The notes under the pieces: generated by a model
Seen by the model: the letters and a program-made list of their open reading frames with translations, nothing else
Told to the model about the DNA's origin: nothing
Databases searched by the model: none
Assembly: GCA_947372795.1 (NCBI GenBank)
Contig: CANBVC010000003.1
Location: 1 to 38,682 of the forward strand
Direction of reading: 5' to 3'
Origin: Beijerinckiaceae bacterium
GTDB taxonomy: Bacteria > Pseudomonadota > Alphaproteobacteria > Rhizobiales > Beijerinckiaceae
Length of the DNA stretch: 38,682 bases
Part shown: positions 27,452 through 35,584 of the stretch, one piece after another
How positions within the stretch are numbered: position 1 is the first letter of the stretch
How the letters are laid out: every line of letters begins with the position of its first letter
Position numbers and translations under genes: made by a program

Positions 27452-28795
27452 TCAGGGCAGCAACGCCCCAGAAATATCCTTGAACTCCGCGAAGCCCTCA
27501 AGCGTCCGCGCCCAGGCCTTCGCGCGCTGCGAGCCGATGACGGCGGTGGCGTTGTCGATGAGCTTGTCGGCGCGTCGGTCGTGGCTAAGGGGGCGCGCCG
27601 CATGGCCAAGGCCCGCGATCAGCGAGCGCTCGAATGTGCGCCCGCCAGCCGTGATCGTGATGCGTGCGGGCGCCTGCTTCGGCCATGCGGCTGAATAGGC
27701 AGGGTCTTCGACGACGCTCACCCTACGGGTCAGCGCGCGTACCGCCGCATCGTCAATGCCCGCCTCGATGTCATGATGATGCACCTGCCCGCGCAGCAGC
27801 GCCAGCGCCGTCATGAAGGGAATGCTATGGTCGGCGGTCTCGCGATTTTGCGGCTCCCAGAGCGCGGGGATCGTGCCCGCCCAATGGATAGCGAAAGCGT
27901 GGGTCGCGACTTCGATCTCGTCGATTTGAAAAAGCAGCTCCGGTCCCAATTCGTCACGCATGGCGAGCGCGATCTCGCAGGGAGCCTGCGCATGAAAGAC
28001 GGCGGGAAAGCGCTTGAGATGGGTGTCGCCGCTGCGCTCACGCATGGGGTCGAGCGCCAGATGCAGATCGCCGCAGACGACCTCAAGAAAACCAAGCTTC
28101 CCCTCAAAGACAGGATCGGGGCCTGAGACATCGGCCTTCGCCAGCGCCGTCACAAAGAGCGCATTGCGCAACGCATGCGGCGAGGCGAGGCTGCGCCACG
28201 CTGAGACCTTCGCTGAGCGGGCGAGAAGCATATTGTTCGCCGCCGTCATCATGGAGATCGCATGGGCGAATTGCGTGCGGTCGAGGCCGCGCAATAGCCC
28301 GACCGCCACGGTTGCGGCTATGCCCACATAGGTCGCGTGGTCCCAGCCCCGCGCCAGCGCGTTGGAGCCATCGCACATGTCGAGCATGAGATGCTGACCG
28401 GCGCCGATGGCGCGCAAGACGTCCGCGCCGCTGCAATGGCTCTCTTCGCCTACCGCAAGGGCTGCGGCGATGATGTCGGAGGGATGGCCGCCGTTCTTGC
28501 CGACATAGGTGTCGTTCCAGTCATGGAAGCGCACCATCAGGCCATTGAGAAAGGCGGCTGTATCGGCTGCGCCGCACCCCAGCGTCAGGGCGGTGCAGGG
28601 CCCCGCCTGGCCGGTAAAGCCGATGGCTTTGGCGATGCGGCGCACCTCCGCGTCCTCGCTGGCCGCAATGGCGCAGCCAAGCATATCCATCACCCGCGCC
28701 GTCAGCGCATCGCGGCGCGGCGCATCAAGCGGGCGCGCATAGCTTGCGAAGGCGAAATCGACAATGGCGCGGGTGATGCTGTCCTGAATCACCAC
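27452..28795 (-). CDS. MmgE/PrpD family protein
   Basis: DSITRAIVDFAFASYARPLDAPRRDALTARVMDMLGCAIAAS; AAFLNGLMVRFHDWNDTYVGKNGGHPSDIIAAALAVGE. GTG start; overlaps the end of the Rieske gene. Confidence 0.92.
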   Translation of the reverse strand: MVIQDSITRAIVDFAFASYARPLDAPRRDALTARVMDMLGCAIAASEDAEVRRIAKAIGFTGQAGPCTALTLGCGAADTAAFLNGLMVRFHDWNDTYVGKNGGHPSDIIAAALAVGEESHCSGADVLRAIGAGQHLMLDMCDGSNALARGWDHATYVGIAATVAVGLLRGLDRTQFAHAISMMTAANNMLLARSAKVSAWRSLASPHALRNALFVTALAKADVSGPDPVFEGKLGFLEVVCGDLHLALDPMRERSGDTHLKRFPAVFHAQAPCEIALAMRDELGPELLFQIDEIEVATHAFAIHWAGTIPALWEPQNRETADHSIPFMTALALLRGQVHHHDIEAGIDDAAVRALTRRVSVVEDPAYSAAWPKQAPARITITAGGRTFERSLIAGLGHAARPLSHDRRADKLIDNATAVIGSQRAKAWARTLEGFAEFKDISGALLP

Positions 28796-30060
28796 TTGGC
28801 CTTGGTCTCGGATTCGAAGATCTCGCGCCAGTCTTGCCCCGCTTTCACGAAATTATCATAGGGCCGCATGTTGTTGTGGGTCTGCGGATCGGCGCCCGGC
28901 GCATCGCCGCCCTTCTCCACCGCTTCCATGGCGCGCAGCAACATGCTGCGCATGGCGATGATGGCGCGGTCGGTGGAGCCCAGATGTTCGCGCGTGCGAT
29001 CGACGATGCGGCCCATGCCCTCCTGCAAGGCGAAGTCCTGCGTATTGATGCCGACGATGCCGGTGAAGACCTTCTCCTTCTGGAGCTTTCGGTCGATCAT
29101 ATAATCATTCGACTTGTTCTTCTTCAGTCGATAGGTGCCGGGGATCAGATCGTCGGGGCCCCGGCCATAGAAAGTCTCGGTGGCGTCGCGATGGGCCTGA
29201 TCGACCGGCGTGGTGTCGTCATAGGTATGATGCCAGTTGTAGACATAGGTCGTCTCGTCATCGATCGGGACCCAGAGATGGCCGTCGATGGCGGGAGACT
29301 TGCGCCGCGCGCCGCTGAAATCGTGAATGCCGCCGCGCATCTGCTGGAAGGGCATCACATAATGATAGAGGCGCACATAGGTGTCGCCCTCGCCCATCTG
29401 CCGCGTCGAGACATAGTTATAGCCATAGTCCGTCGGATTGACGTCGAGGCGAGGCGACTTGTCCATCAGGCGCGGGTCGCTCTTGGCGGCCATGTTGTTG
29501 TTATGGGCGTAGGACGAATGGGCCGTGTCGAGCCCGCCTTCGAGCGCCTGCAGATAGTTGCATTCCTCGAAAGTCTTCGAGACATGCAGGAACTCGTGCG
29601 GCACGCGGGTCCATTCATAATCCGGCGCCGGCGGCTTGCGATCAGGCGGGCCCATATAGGCCCAGACCATGCCGCCCCGCTCGACCGTAGGATAGGCCTT
29701 GAGCTTGGTCTTCTGCTGCATCACCTCATTGCCGGGCTCCGTCGGCATGTCGGTGCAATCGCCGTTGCGGTCGAATTTCCAGCCGTGATAGGCGCAGCGG
29801 ATGCCGCATTCCTCGTTACGGCCAAAGAACATGGGCGCGAGGCGATGGGGGCAGTAGGCGTCGACAAGGCCAACCAGGCCGTCGGTGTCGCGAAACGCGA
29901 GAAGATCCTCGCCAAGCAGGCGCACGCGCACGGGGGCGCCATCATTCTCCGGTACTTCTTCGCTGAGCACGGCCGGCTGCCAATAGCGGCGGAAGAGTTC
30001 CCCTGCAGGCGTTCCAGGACCCACCCGGACCAGACGTTCATTTTGCTCACGCGTCAGCAC
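28789..30060 (-). CDS. Rieske 2Fe-2S aromatic ring-hydroxylating oxygenase alpha subunit (phthalate dioxygenase-like)
   Basis: Rieske ligands YCPHRLAPM and CAYHGWKFD; non-heme iron region LEGGLDTAHSSYAH. Confidence 0.95.
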   Translation of the reverse strand: MLTREQNERLVRVGPGTPAGELFRRYWQPAVLSEEVPENDGAPVRVRLLGEDLLAFRDTDGLVGLVDAYCPHRLAPMFFGRNEECGIRCAYHGWKFDRNGDCTDMPTEPGNEVMQQKTKLKAYPTVERGGMVWAYMGPPDRKPPAPDYEWTRVPHEFLHVSKTFEECNYLQALEGGLDTAHSSYAHNNNMAAKSDPRLMDKSPRLDVNPTDYGYNYVSTRQMGEGDTYVRLYHYVMPFQQMRGGIHDFSGARRKSPAIDGHLWVPIDDETTYVYNWHHTYDDTTPVDQAHRDATETFYGRGPDDLIPGTYRLKKNKSNDYMIDRKLQKEKVFTGIVGINTQDFALQEGMGRIVDRTREHLGSTDRAIIAMRSMLLRAMEAVEKGGDAPGADPQTHNNMRPYDNFVKAGQDWREIFESETKAKW

Positions 30061-30180
30061 GGCGCTTCCTCCTGCGTTTTTTCATTGGCTTGAGCCGACT
30101 CTCGCCGGCTTCATTAGCTTTAATCGCATGTCGGAGGAGAGTGGTAAACCGGGCCGAGCGTCGCAGTCCCGCGAGCCGCG

Positions 30181-30555
30181 TCAGCGCGTCCGGAAGGCGC
30201 GGGATTCATCATGGGAGACGCGCGAGCTCGCCATCAGCGCAAAGACCCCGGCGATGAGGCAGATGTCGAGCAGCAGGCCGGAACGCAGCCAGCGCAGGCG
30301 GCCCCAAAGAAATTCCGCCATGCTGCAGTCGTGAACGCCCTGCCGCAGGCCGCAATGGCCCTGATAGAGATCGGCTTGCGTCAGGAGAAAGGCCGCCCAG
30401 GGCGAGGCCCAGATGATCAGCACCGCCGCATAGGTGAGCCAGGCGCGGGCTCCGCTGACGCCGCGATCGCGCGCCACCCAGAGCCAGAGCAAAGCCAAGC
30501 AATTGCCGAGAAGGACCTTGAGCCAGACGAGAATCACGTAAAATACGATCAACAT
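30181..30555 (-). CDS. Small hypothetical membrane protein
   Basis: Three hydrophobic segments; 28 nt downstream of infC on the same strand; no known motif recognised. Confidence 0.6.
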   Translation of the reverse strand: MLIVFYVILVWLKVLLGNCLALLWLWVARDRGVSGARAWLTYAAVLIIWASPWAAFLLTQADLYQGHCGLRQGVHDCSMAEFLWGRLRWLRSGLLLDICLIAGVFALMASSRVSHDESRAFRTR

Positions 30556-30582
30556 CGCCCGGCCCTCCGTCGAAGGCTGGCG

Positions 30583-31122
30583 CTATCTCGGCGCCAGGAT
30601 CATGATCATCTGTCGGCCTTCCATCGAGGGCTCGGCCTCCACCTTGGCGAAGGTTGCGGTCTCGGTCTTGACCCGGTTCAAAAGCGCGTAGCCGAGGTCC
30701 TGATGGGCCAGTTCGCGTCCGCGGAAGCGCAGGGTCACCTTGACCTTGTCGCCTTCGTCGAAGAAGCGGCGGACGGCCTTCATCTTGGTCTCGTAGTCAT
30801 GGTCGTCAATGCCGGGACGCAGCTTGATTTCCTTAACTTCAACGATTTTCTGGCGTTTGCGCGCCTCGGCGGCCTTCTTTTGCTCCAGAAAGCGGAATTT
30901 CCCGTAATCGAGGATCTTGCAGACCGGCGGCGTGGCGTTCGGCACGATTTCGACCAGATCGAGCCCTGCGGCTTCCGCTAGCCGAAGGGCCTCATCGACG
31001 TCCTTAACCCCTTGGTTCTGGCCGTCCTGGTCGATCAGCATCACCTCGCGGGCGCGGATCTCACGATTGGTCTTCGGCCCCGTCTTCTGCGGGACGGGCG
31101 GTGCTTTCATTGGGCGGCGAAT
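30583..31122 (-). CDS. infC: Translation initiation factor IF-3, probable AUU start
   Basis: [65 protein letters not shown]; 179 aa from ATT 31122-31120 with SD GGAG seven nt upstream. ORF track extends to 31194. Confidence 0.95.
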   Translation of the reverse strand: MRRPMKAPPVPQKTGPKTNREIRAREVMLIDQDGQNQGVKDVDEALRLAEAAGLDLVEIVPNATPPVCKILDYGKFRFLEQKKAAEARKRQKIVEVKEIKLRPGIDDHDYETKMKAVRRFFDEGDKVKVTLRFRGRELAHQDLGYALLNRVKTETATFAKVEAEPSMEGRQMIMILAPR

Positions 31123-31254
31123 GGTATGTCTCCATTGGTGAACAGATCGAACCCGGCCGCGCAACGGCGGAACAGCCTCGCAGTAAAGCTGCAAGGCGCC
31201 GGACCCGTTCCAAGCTTTATGGGTTTGAGGAGTGAAGTCAACTCGACCTCCTGC
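31123..31254 (-). promoter_or_regulatory. infC 5' leader with SD and hairpin
   Basis: Minus strand: GCCTTGCAG-CTTTA-CTGCGAGGC (31197-31175), 9 bp with one U.G; SD GGAGA before ATT. Confidence 0.6.
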
Positions 31255-32466
31255 CTAGCCGCCCGAACCATCCTCGATCGCGGCGGCGTAGATATCGAGA
31301 GTCCGGGCGCACATGCGCTCCAAAGAGAAATGCGACTGCACATGGGCGCGAGCCCGGTGGGCAAGACTCTCGCGGGCGGTTTCCTCCAAAGCCAGCGCAT
31401 GGGCGAGGGCGTCGGCGAGCGCCCGCGCGTCGCCGGGGGGCACATGCCAGCCAGTGCGGGCCTGCGGTGAGACCTGCGGGGGCGCGAGCACGGTTTCGGG
31501 CACCGCGCCCAGCTCCGAGACCACCACTGGCGCGCCCATGGCCTGCGCCTCCACCGCCGCCCGGCCAAAGGCCTCGGGCTCAGTCGAGGGCACCGTCACG
31601 ACGGCGGAGGTCAGATAGGCGGCGGGCATGTCCGTGCAATGGCCCGGCAGCTTTACAATGCCCGTCAGCCCCGCGGCTGCGATCTGGCTGCGCAGGTCCC
31701 GCACATAGGAGTCGCGGCCCTGATCGTCCCCCGCCAAGACGAATTTGGTGTCGGTGAGGCCCTGCGCCATCAGAAGCTTCGTAGCCTCGATCAGCACCTT
31801 CTGGCCCTTCCAGCCCGTGAGGCGCGCCGCCAGCAGCACGATCCGGTCGTCAGGGGCGAGGCCCCAGGACTGGCGCAGGCGCGCCACCCGCTCGGCGTCC
31901 ACCTGCTCTGGCATGAAAGCCCGGAAATCCGTGCCCCGATGGATGACGTGAATGCGATCCGCCGCAAAGGGGTGCATACGCAGGATGCGGTCGGCGGTGA
32001 ACTGCGAATTGGCGATCACCGCATCGCCCCGCGCCATGACGGAATTATAGAGCACCTTCAGAACGGACTGGCCCGCATAGCTGCCGTGATAGGTTGTGAC
32101 GAAGGGCGTATTGGTGAGCCTCGCCGCCCCCAACGCCACCCAGGCCGGGGCGCGCGAGCGGGCATGGACGAGATCGACCTTCTCTTCGCGGATGAGGCGC
32201 ACGAGACGGTAGACGTTTAGCGCCATGGCGAGGGGGTTCTTGGTCTTGGCCGGGAAAGGCGCCCAGACGCCCCCATTGGCCTGCAATTCGCTGATGAGCC
32301 GCCCGCCTTCGGTGGCGACCAGCGGGCGGGCGCCGGCTTCGGCGAGGGCGGCGGCGACATCGATTGTGGTGCGCTCCGCCCCGCCAGCGTCGAGCCGGGG
32401 AATGATCTGCAATACCGTCCGGCCGACAAGCGAGGCGCTCAGTCCTGTCACAAGGCCGCCCCGCAT
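31255..32466 (-). CDS. Glycosyltransferase family 4 protein
   Basis: VLQIIPRLDAGGAERTTIDVAAALAEAGARPLVAT; VHARSRAPAW; EAFGRAAVEAQAMGAPVVVSELGAVPETV. Start approximate (ORF to 32550; internal MRGG chosen). Confidence 0.92.
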   Translation of the reverse strand: MRGGLVTGLSASLVGRTVLQIIPRLDAGGAERTTIDVAAALAEAGARPLVATEGGRLISELQANGGVWAPFPAKTKNPLAMALNVYRLVRLIREEKVDLVHARSRAPAWVALGAARLTNTPFVTTYHGSYAGQSVLKVLYNSVMARGDAVIANSQFTADRILRMHPFAADRIHVIHRGTDFRAFMPEQVDAERVARLRQSWGLAPDDRIVLLAARLTGWKGQKVLIEATKLLMAQGLTDTKFVLAGDDQGRDSYVRDLRSQIAAAGLTGIVKLPGHCTDMPAAYLTSAVVTVPSTEPEAFGRAAVEAQAMGAPVVVSELGAVPETVLAPPQVSPQARTGWHVPPGDARALADALAHALALEETARESLAHRARAHVQSHFSLERMCARTLDIYAAAIEDGSGG

Positions 32467-32529
32467 CTTGCTTGCGGGAATGAACTGAGCCGCATAAGCC
32501 TCTTCCATTGCAGAATGGTGGGCCGATCG

Positions 32530-33351
32530 ATGACCGAACAGCAACCACATGTTGAGACGCCCAACGGCCTCGCGTCGCCAAACTTCGTCGAAACCGGCGA
32601 TGAGCGCAACCGCCGACGCATCGCATTCCGCAGGAGATTTCCGGTAAATAGCACATATCCCCGACCGGGCGTCGTTTGGCTGGGGGGCTTCAAGTCCGAC
32701 ATGCTATCGACCAAGGCGCAGCGCGTTGATGATTGGGCCGCCGCCCATGGCCGCGCCAGCCTGCGCTTCGATTACAGCGGCCACGGCGAATCGGAAGGCC
32801 GCTTCGAGGACGGGACCATCGGGCGCTGGATGGAAGAGAGCCTCGCGTTGATCCGAGGGCAAACGCAGGGTCCGCAAATTCTCGTCGGCTCCTCCATGGG
32901 AGGCTGGATCGCCCTGCTTGTGGCGCGCGAACTGGAGCGGCTTGGGGAGGCTGATCGGCTGGCGGGCATGGTGCTGATCGCCCCTGCGGTCGATTTCACG
33001 CAGGCGCTCATCTGGGACAAGTTGCCCGAACCCGTCCAGCGCGACATTCTTGAGCAGGGCTTTTGGATGCGGCCTACCGCCTATGCGGCCCAGCCCTACC
33101 CCATCACCCGCGCCCTCATCGAGGATGGGCGGGAGCACATATTATTGAACGACGTGGTGCGCAGCCATTGTCCCGTGCATATTTTGCAGGGAATGCACGA
33201 TCCCGATGTGCCCTGGGAACACGCCCTGAGCCTCGTCCACCGGCTTGCAGGCGACCCCGTGGCGCTCACCCTGATCAAGGACGCCGATCACCGCCAGTCG
33301 CGCGAGGAGGACATTGCGCGCCTGCTTATGGCGGTCGAGGGGATCGCCTAG
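32530..33351 (+). CDS. Alpha/beta hydrolase
   Basis: LGGFKSDMLSTKAQRVDDWAAAHGRASLRFDYSGHGESEGRFEDGTIGRW; VGSSMGGWIALL; HDPDVPWEHALSL; DADHRQSREED. Confidence 0.92.
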   Translation: MTEQQPHVETPNGLASPNFVETGDERNRRRIAFRRRFPVNSTYPRPGVVWLGGFKSDMLSTKAQRVDDWAAAHGRASLRFDYSGHGESEGRFEDGTIGRWMEESLALIRGQTQGPQILVGSSMGGWIALLVARELERLGEADRLAGMVLIAPAVDFTQALIWDKLPEPVQRDILEQGFWMRPTAYAAQPYPITRALIEDGREHILLNDVVRSHCPVHILQGMHDPDVPWEHALSLVHRLAGDPVALTLIKDADHRQSREEDIARLLMAVEGIA

Positions 33352-34547
33352 AAGCGTCCCGAGCCGCGATGGCGCGTCGTCAGATGGAAGACCGCGAAGC
33401 TGCCGAGGCCAGAAATCGCCATCACCGTGACGAGCGGCAGGGCGCTTGCGCCGAGCGACGCCGCCATGATCCAGCTCACGAATGCTGCTGAGAACATCTG
33501 TACGAAGCCGATGAGCGATGAGGCGGCTCCGGCGCGCTCGGGAAAGGGCGTCATGGCGGCAGCCTGCGTGTTTGGCAGCAGGAAGCCGATGCCAAGAAAA
33601 TAAATCATTTCCGGCGCGACCAGGGCCACGGTCGCCTTGGGGAAGGCGAGAACCGCGGCGACCTGCCCTAGACCCCCGATGAGCACGCAAGTGACGCCGA
33701 GGCGGATCATGCCGTCGAGCCCCCGCCGCGCCACCATGCGCCCGCCAAGAAAGGCGCCGAACACAAAGCTCATTGAACAGGCCGCGAAGATGAGCCCGAA
33801 TTGCGTCGGCCCGAAGCCATAGATTTCCTGCAGCACATAGGAAGAGCCGCTGAGGAAGGCGAAAAGCCCATTATAGCTGAAGGCCTGAATTCCCAGATAA
33901 GAGCGATACGCGCCGTTTTCCAAAACAACGCCGAAACTCCGCAGAATCGAGGCGATCGAGATCGGCCCCTCCTGCCGGTTCTTGTTGGTCTCAGGTAGCA
34001 GGAAAATCATGCAAAGGGCCGCGACGGCGCCGATCAGGCCCATGGCGATGAAGCTCGCGCGCCAGTCGAAAAGCGCTTCAAGCACGCCGCCGAGCACTGG
34101 CGCGCAGATGGGCGTCAGGCCCGCGATGGTGCTCATGACGGCGAGTTGGCGGCCGGCGCGCGCCCCCTGATAGAGGTCGCGGACGATGGCGCGGGCGAGG
34201 ATCGAGGCGGCAGCCACCCCCACAGCCTGCGCCACACGCGCCGCGATCAAAAAGTCGATGCTCGTTGAAGCGACGCAGGCCGCCGTCGACGTGAGATAGA
34301 TCGCGAAGCCAGCCAAAAGAACGGGGCGGCGGCCATATTTATCGGACAACGGTCCATGCAGCACCTGCGCGAAGGCGAAGGCTACTATATAGACCGACAT
34401 GGTCAGCTGGACCGACGCGTTGGAGGCTCCCAGCGCGGTCCCGATATGGGGCATGGAGGCCAGATAAATGTCGGTGGAAAGAGGCCCCAGCGCGGTCATC
34501 ATGGCCAGCAGAAGCGTCATGCCGCGCGTGTCGGTTTGGAGTCGCAT
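33348..34547 (-). CDS. Bcr/CflA family multidrug efflux MFS transporter
   Basis: ALGPLSTDIYLASMPHIGTALGASNASVQLTMSVYIVAFAFAQVLHGPLSDKYGRRPVLLAG. Confidence 0.93.
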   Translation of the reverse strand: MRLQTDTRGMTLLLAMMTALGPLSTDIYLASMPHIGTALGASNASVQLTMSVYIVAFAFAQVLHGPLSDKYGRRPVLLAGFAIYLTSTAACVASTSIDFLIAARVAQAVGVAAASILARAIVRDLYQGARAGRQLAVMSTIAGLTPICAPVLGGVLEALFDWRASFIAMGLIGAVAALCMIFLLPETNKNRQEGPISIASILRSFGVVLENGAYRSYLGIQAFSYNGLFAFLSGSSYVLQEIYGFGPTQFGLIFAACSMSFVFGAFLGGRMVARRGLDGMIRLGVTCVLIGGLGQVAAVLAFPKATVALVAPEMIYFLGIGFLLPNTQAAAMTPFPERAGAASSLIGFVQMFSAAFVSWIMAASLGASALPLVTVMAISGLGSFAVFHLTTRHRGSGRF

Positions 34548-34639
34548 CTGATGCTCAGGGTCAGGAATGGGGCCGGGGCAATGCTTTAGGGGGCGGGGCT
34601 GCAGGTGTCGAGCGCGGAATGACCGACCCGCGATTTCCC

Positions 34640-34667
34640 TTGCGATTTCCGCAAAACCTGCTATCAG
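34640..34667 (+). promoter_or_regulatory. Putative promoter of the rimP-nusA-infB operon
   Basis: TTGCGA (34640-34645), 16 nt, TATCAG (34662-34667), in a divergent intergenic region. Confidence 0.4.
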
Positions 34668-34720
34668 AACCTCAGAACATCGTTCTCATATAACGGTCAT
34701 CGCCTGATGATCGCAGTTTG

Positions 34721-34755
34721 AGAGTGGGGCCCTCCCGGGACCCGCTCTTTTTTAT
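34721..34755 (+). terminator. Intrinsic terminator/attenuator in the rimP leader
   Basis: AGAGTGGG-(GCCCTCCCGGGA)-CCCGCTCT, 8 bp with one G.U plus an inner CCC/GGG stem, then TTTTTTATT; 35 nt upstream of the rimP start. Confidence 0.8.
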
Positions 34756-34789
34756 TGCCCGCGCCGGGACGGCCGGGACAGGAGCCAGA

Positions 34790-35542
34790 TTGACGACCGA
34801 GGAGCAGACCCCCAACACCGCCGCTGCGGATCCAGCCTTGCTCGACGAGCCGCGTCTCGTCAGCGAGAATGGCGTGGCTGCGCGCGTAGCGACGATCTCG
34901 AGCCGCGTCCTTCGGGACGTCGGGTTCCGGCTCGTGCGGGTGAAGATTTCGGGCGCCAATGGCATGACCGTGCAGATCATGGCCGAGCGGCCCGACGGGA
35001 CGATGACGGTGGCCGATTGCGAAACCGCCAGCATGGCGCTCTCCCCGGTGCTCGATATCGAAGAGCCCGTGCCGCAGGCCTATCATCTCGAAATGTCCTC
35101 CCCCGGCATCGACCGCCCGCTGGTGCGCGTGTCCGATTTCCAGCGCGCCATCGGTCACGAAGTGCGCCTTGAAACGGCTATCATGATCGGCGACCGTAAG
35201 AGATTCCGCGGCTGGATTGAAGGCGTTGAGGGCGAAGGCCCCGCCGCCATGCTGAAGCTGCGCCGCATCGATGCGCGCGCCGAAGAGGAGGCGGACGTCT
35301 CCTTGCCCCTGCGGGACCTTGCGGAGGCCCGTCTTGTGCTGACCGAGGCGCTCATTCGCGAGTCGCTCAAGGCTGCCAAGGATGCCGAACAAGCTCCGCC
35401 CGAGGAGCCGACCGAGGAAGCGCCGCATCGCGGCCCCGGACGGTTTCGACGCGACAAGCCGACGCCCCTGCGTTCCGCAGGCGGCCCTGGCAAACCTTCA
35501 CCATCGGGGAAACCCGGACCACGCGGGGGCTCACGCTCCTGA
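34790..35542 (+). CDS. rimP: Ribosome maturation factor RimP
   Basis: [73 protein letters not shown] start with GGAG upstream; P/G/R-rich C-terminal extension. Confidence 0.92.
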   Translation: MTTEEQTPNTAAADPALLDEPRLVSENGVAARVATISSRVLRDVGFRLVRVKISGANGMTVQIMAERPDGTMTVADCETASMALSPVLDIEEPVPQAYHLEMSSPGIDRPLVRVSDFQRAIGHEVRLETAIMIGDRKRFRGWIEGVEGEGPAAMLKLRRIDARAEEEADVSLPLRDLAEARLVLTEALIRESLKAAKDAEQAPPEEPTEEAPHRGPGRFRRDKPTPLRSAGGPGKPSPSGKPGPRGGSRS

Positions 35543-35584
35543 ACTTTGCTTGCGCGGGATCAATCTCGCATAAGGAGGTAGGCT

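Noticed and set aside
28834-30093. 419-aa plus-strand ORF opposite the Rieske oxygenase
   Set aside because: Antisense mirror ORF; the minus-strand frame has clear Rieske ligands and codon pattern.
31123-31194. N-terminal extension of IF-3 to ATG 31194
   Set aside because: [24 protein letters not shown] is not IF-3-like, and the SD/ATT arrangement explains the true start better.
34731-34740. TCCCGGGA palindrome as a regulator site
   Set aside because: Lies inside the rimP leader terminator loop and stem, so the hairpin is the simpler explanation.
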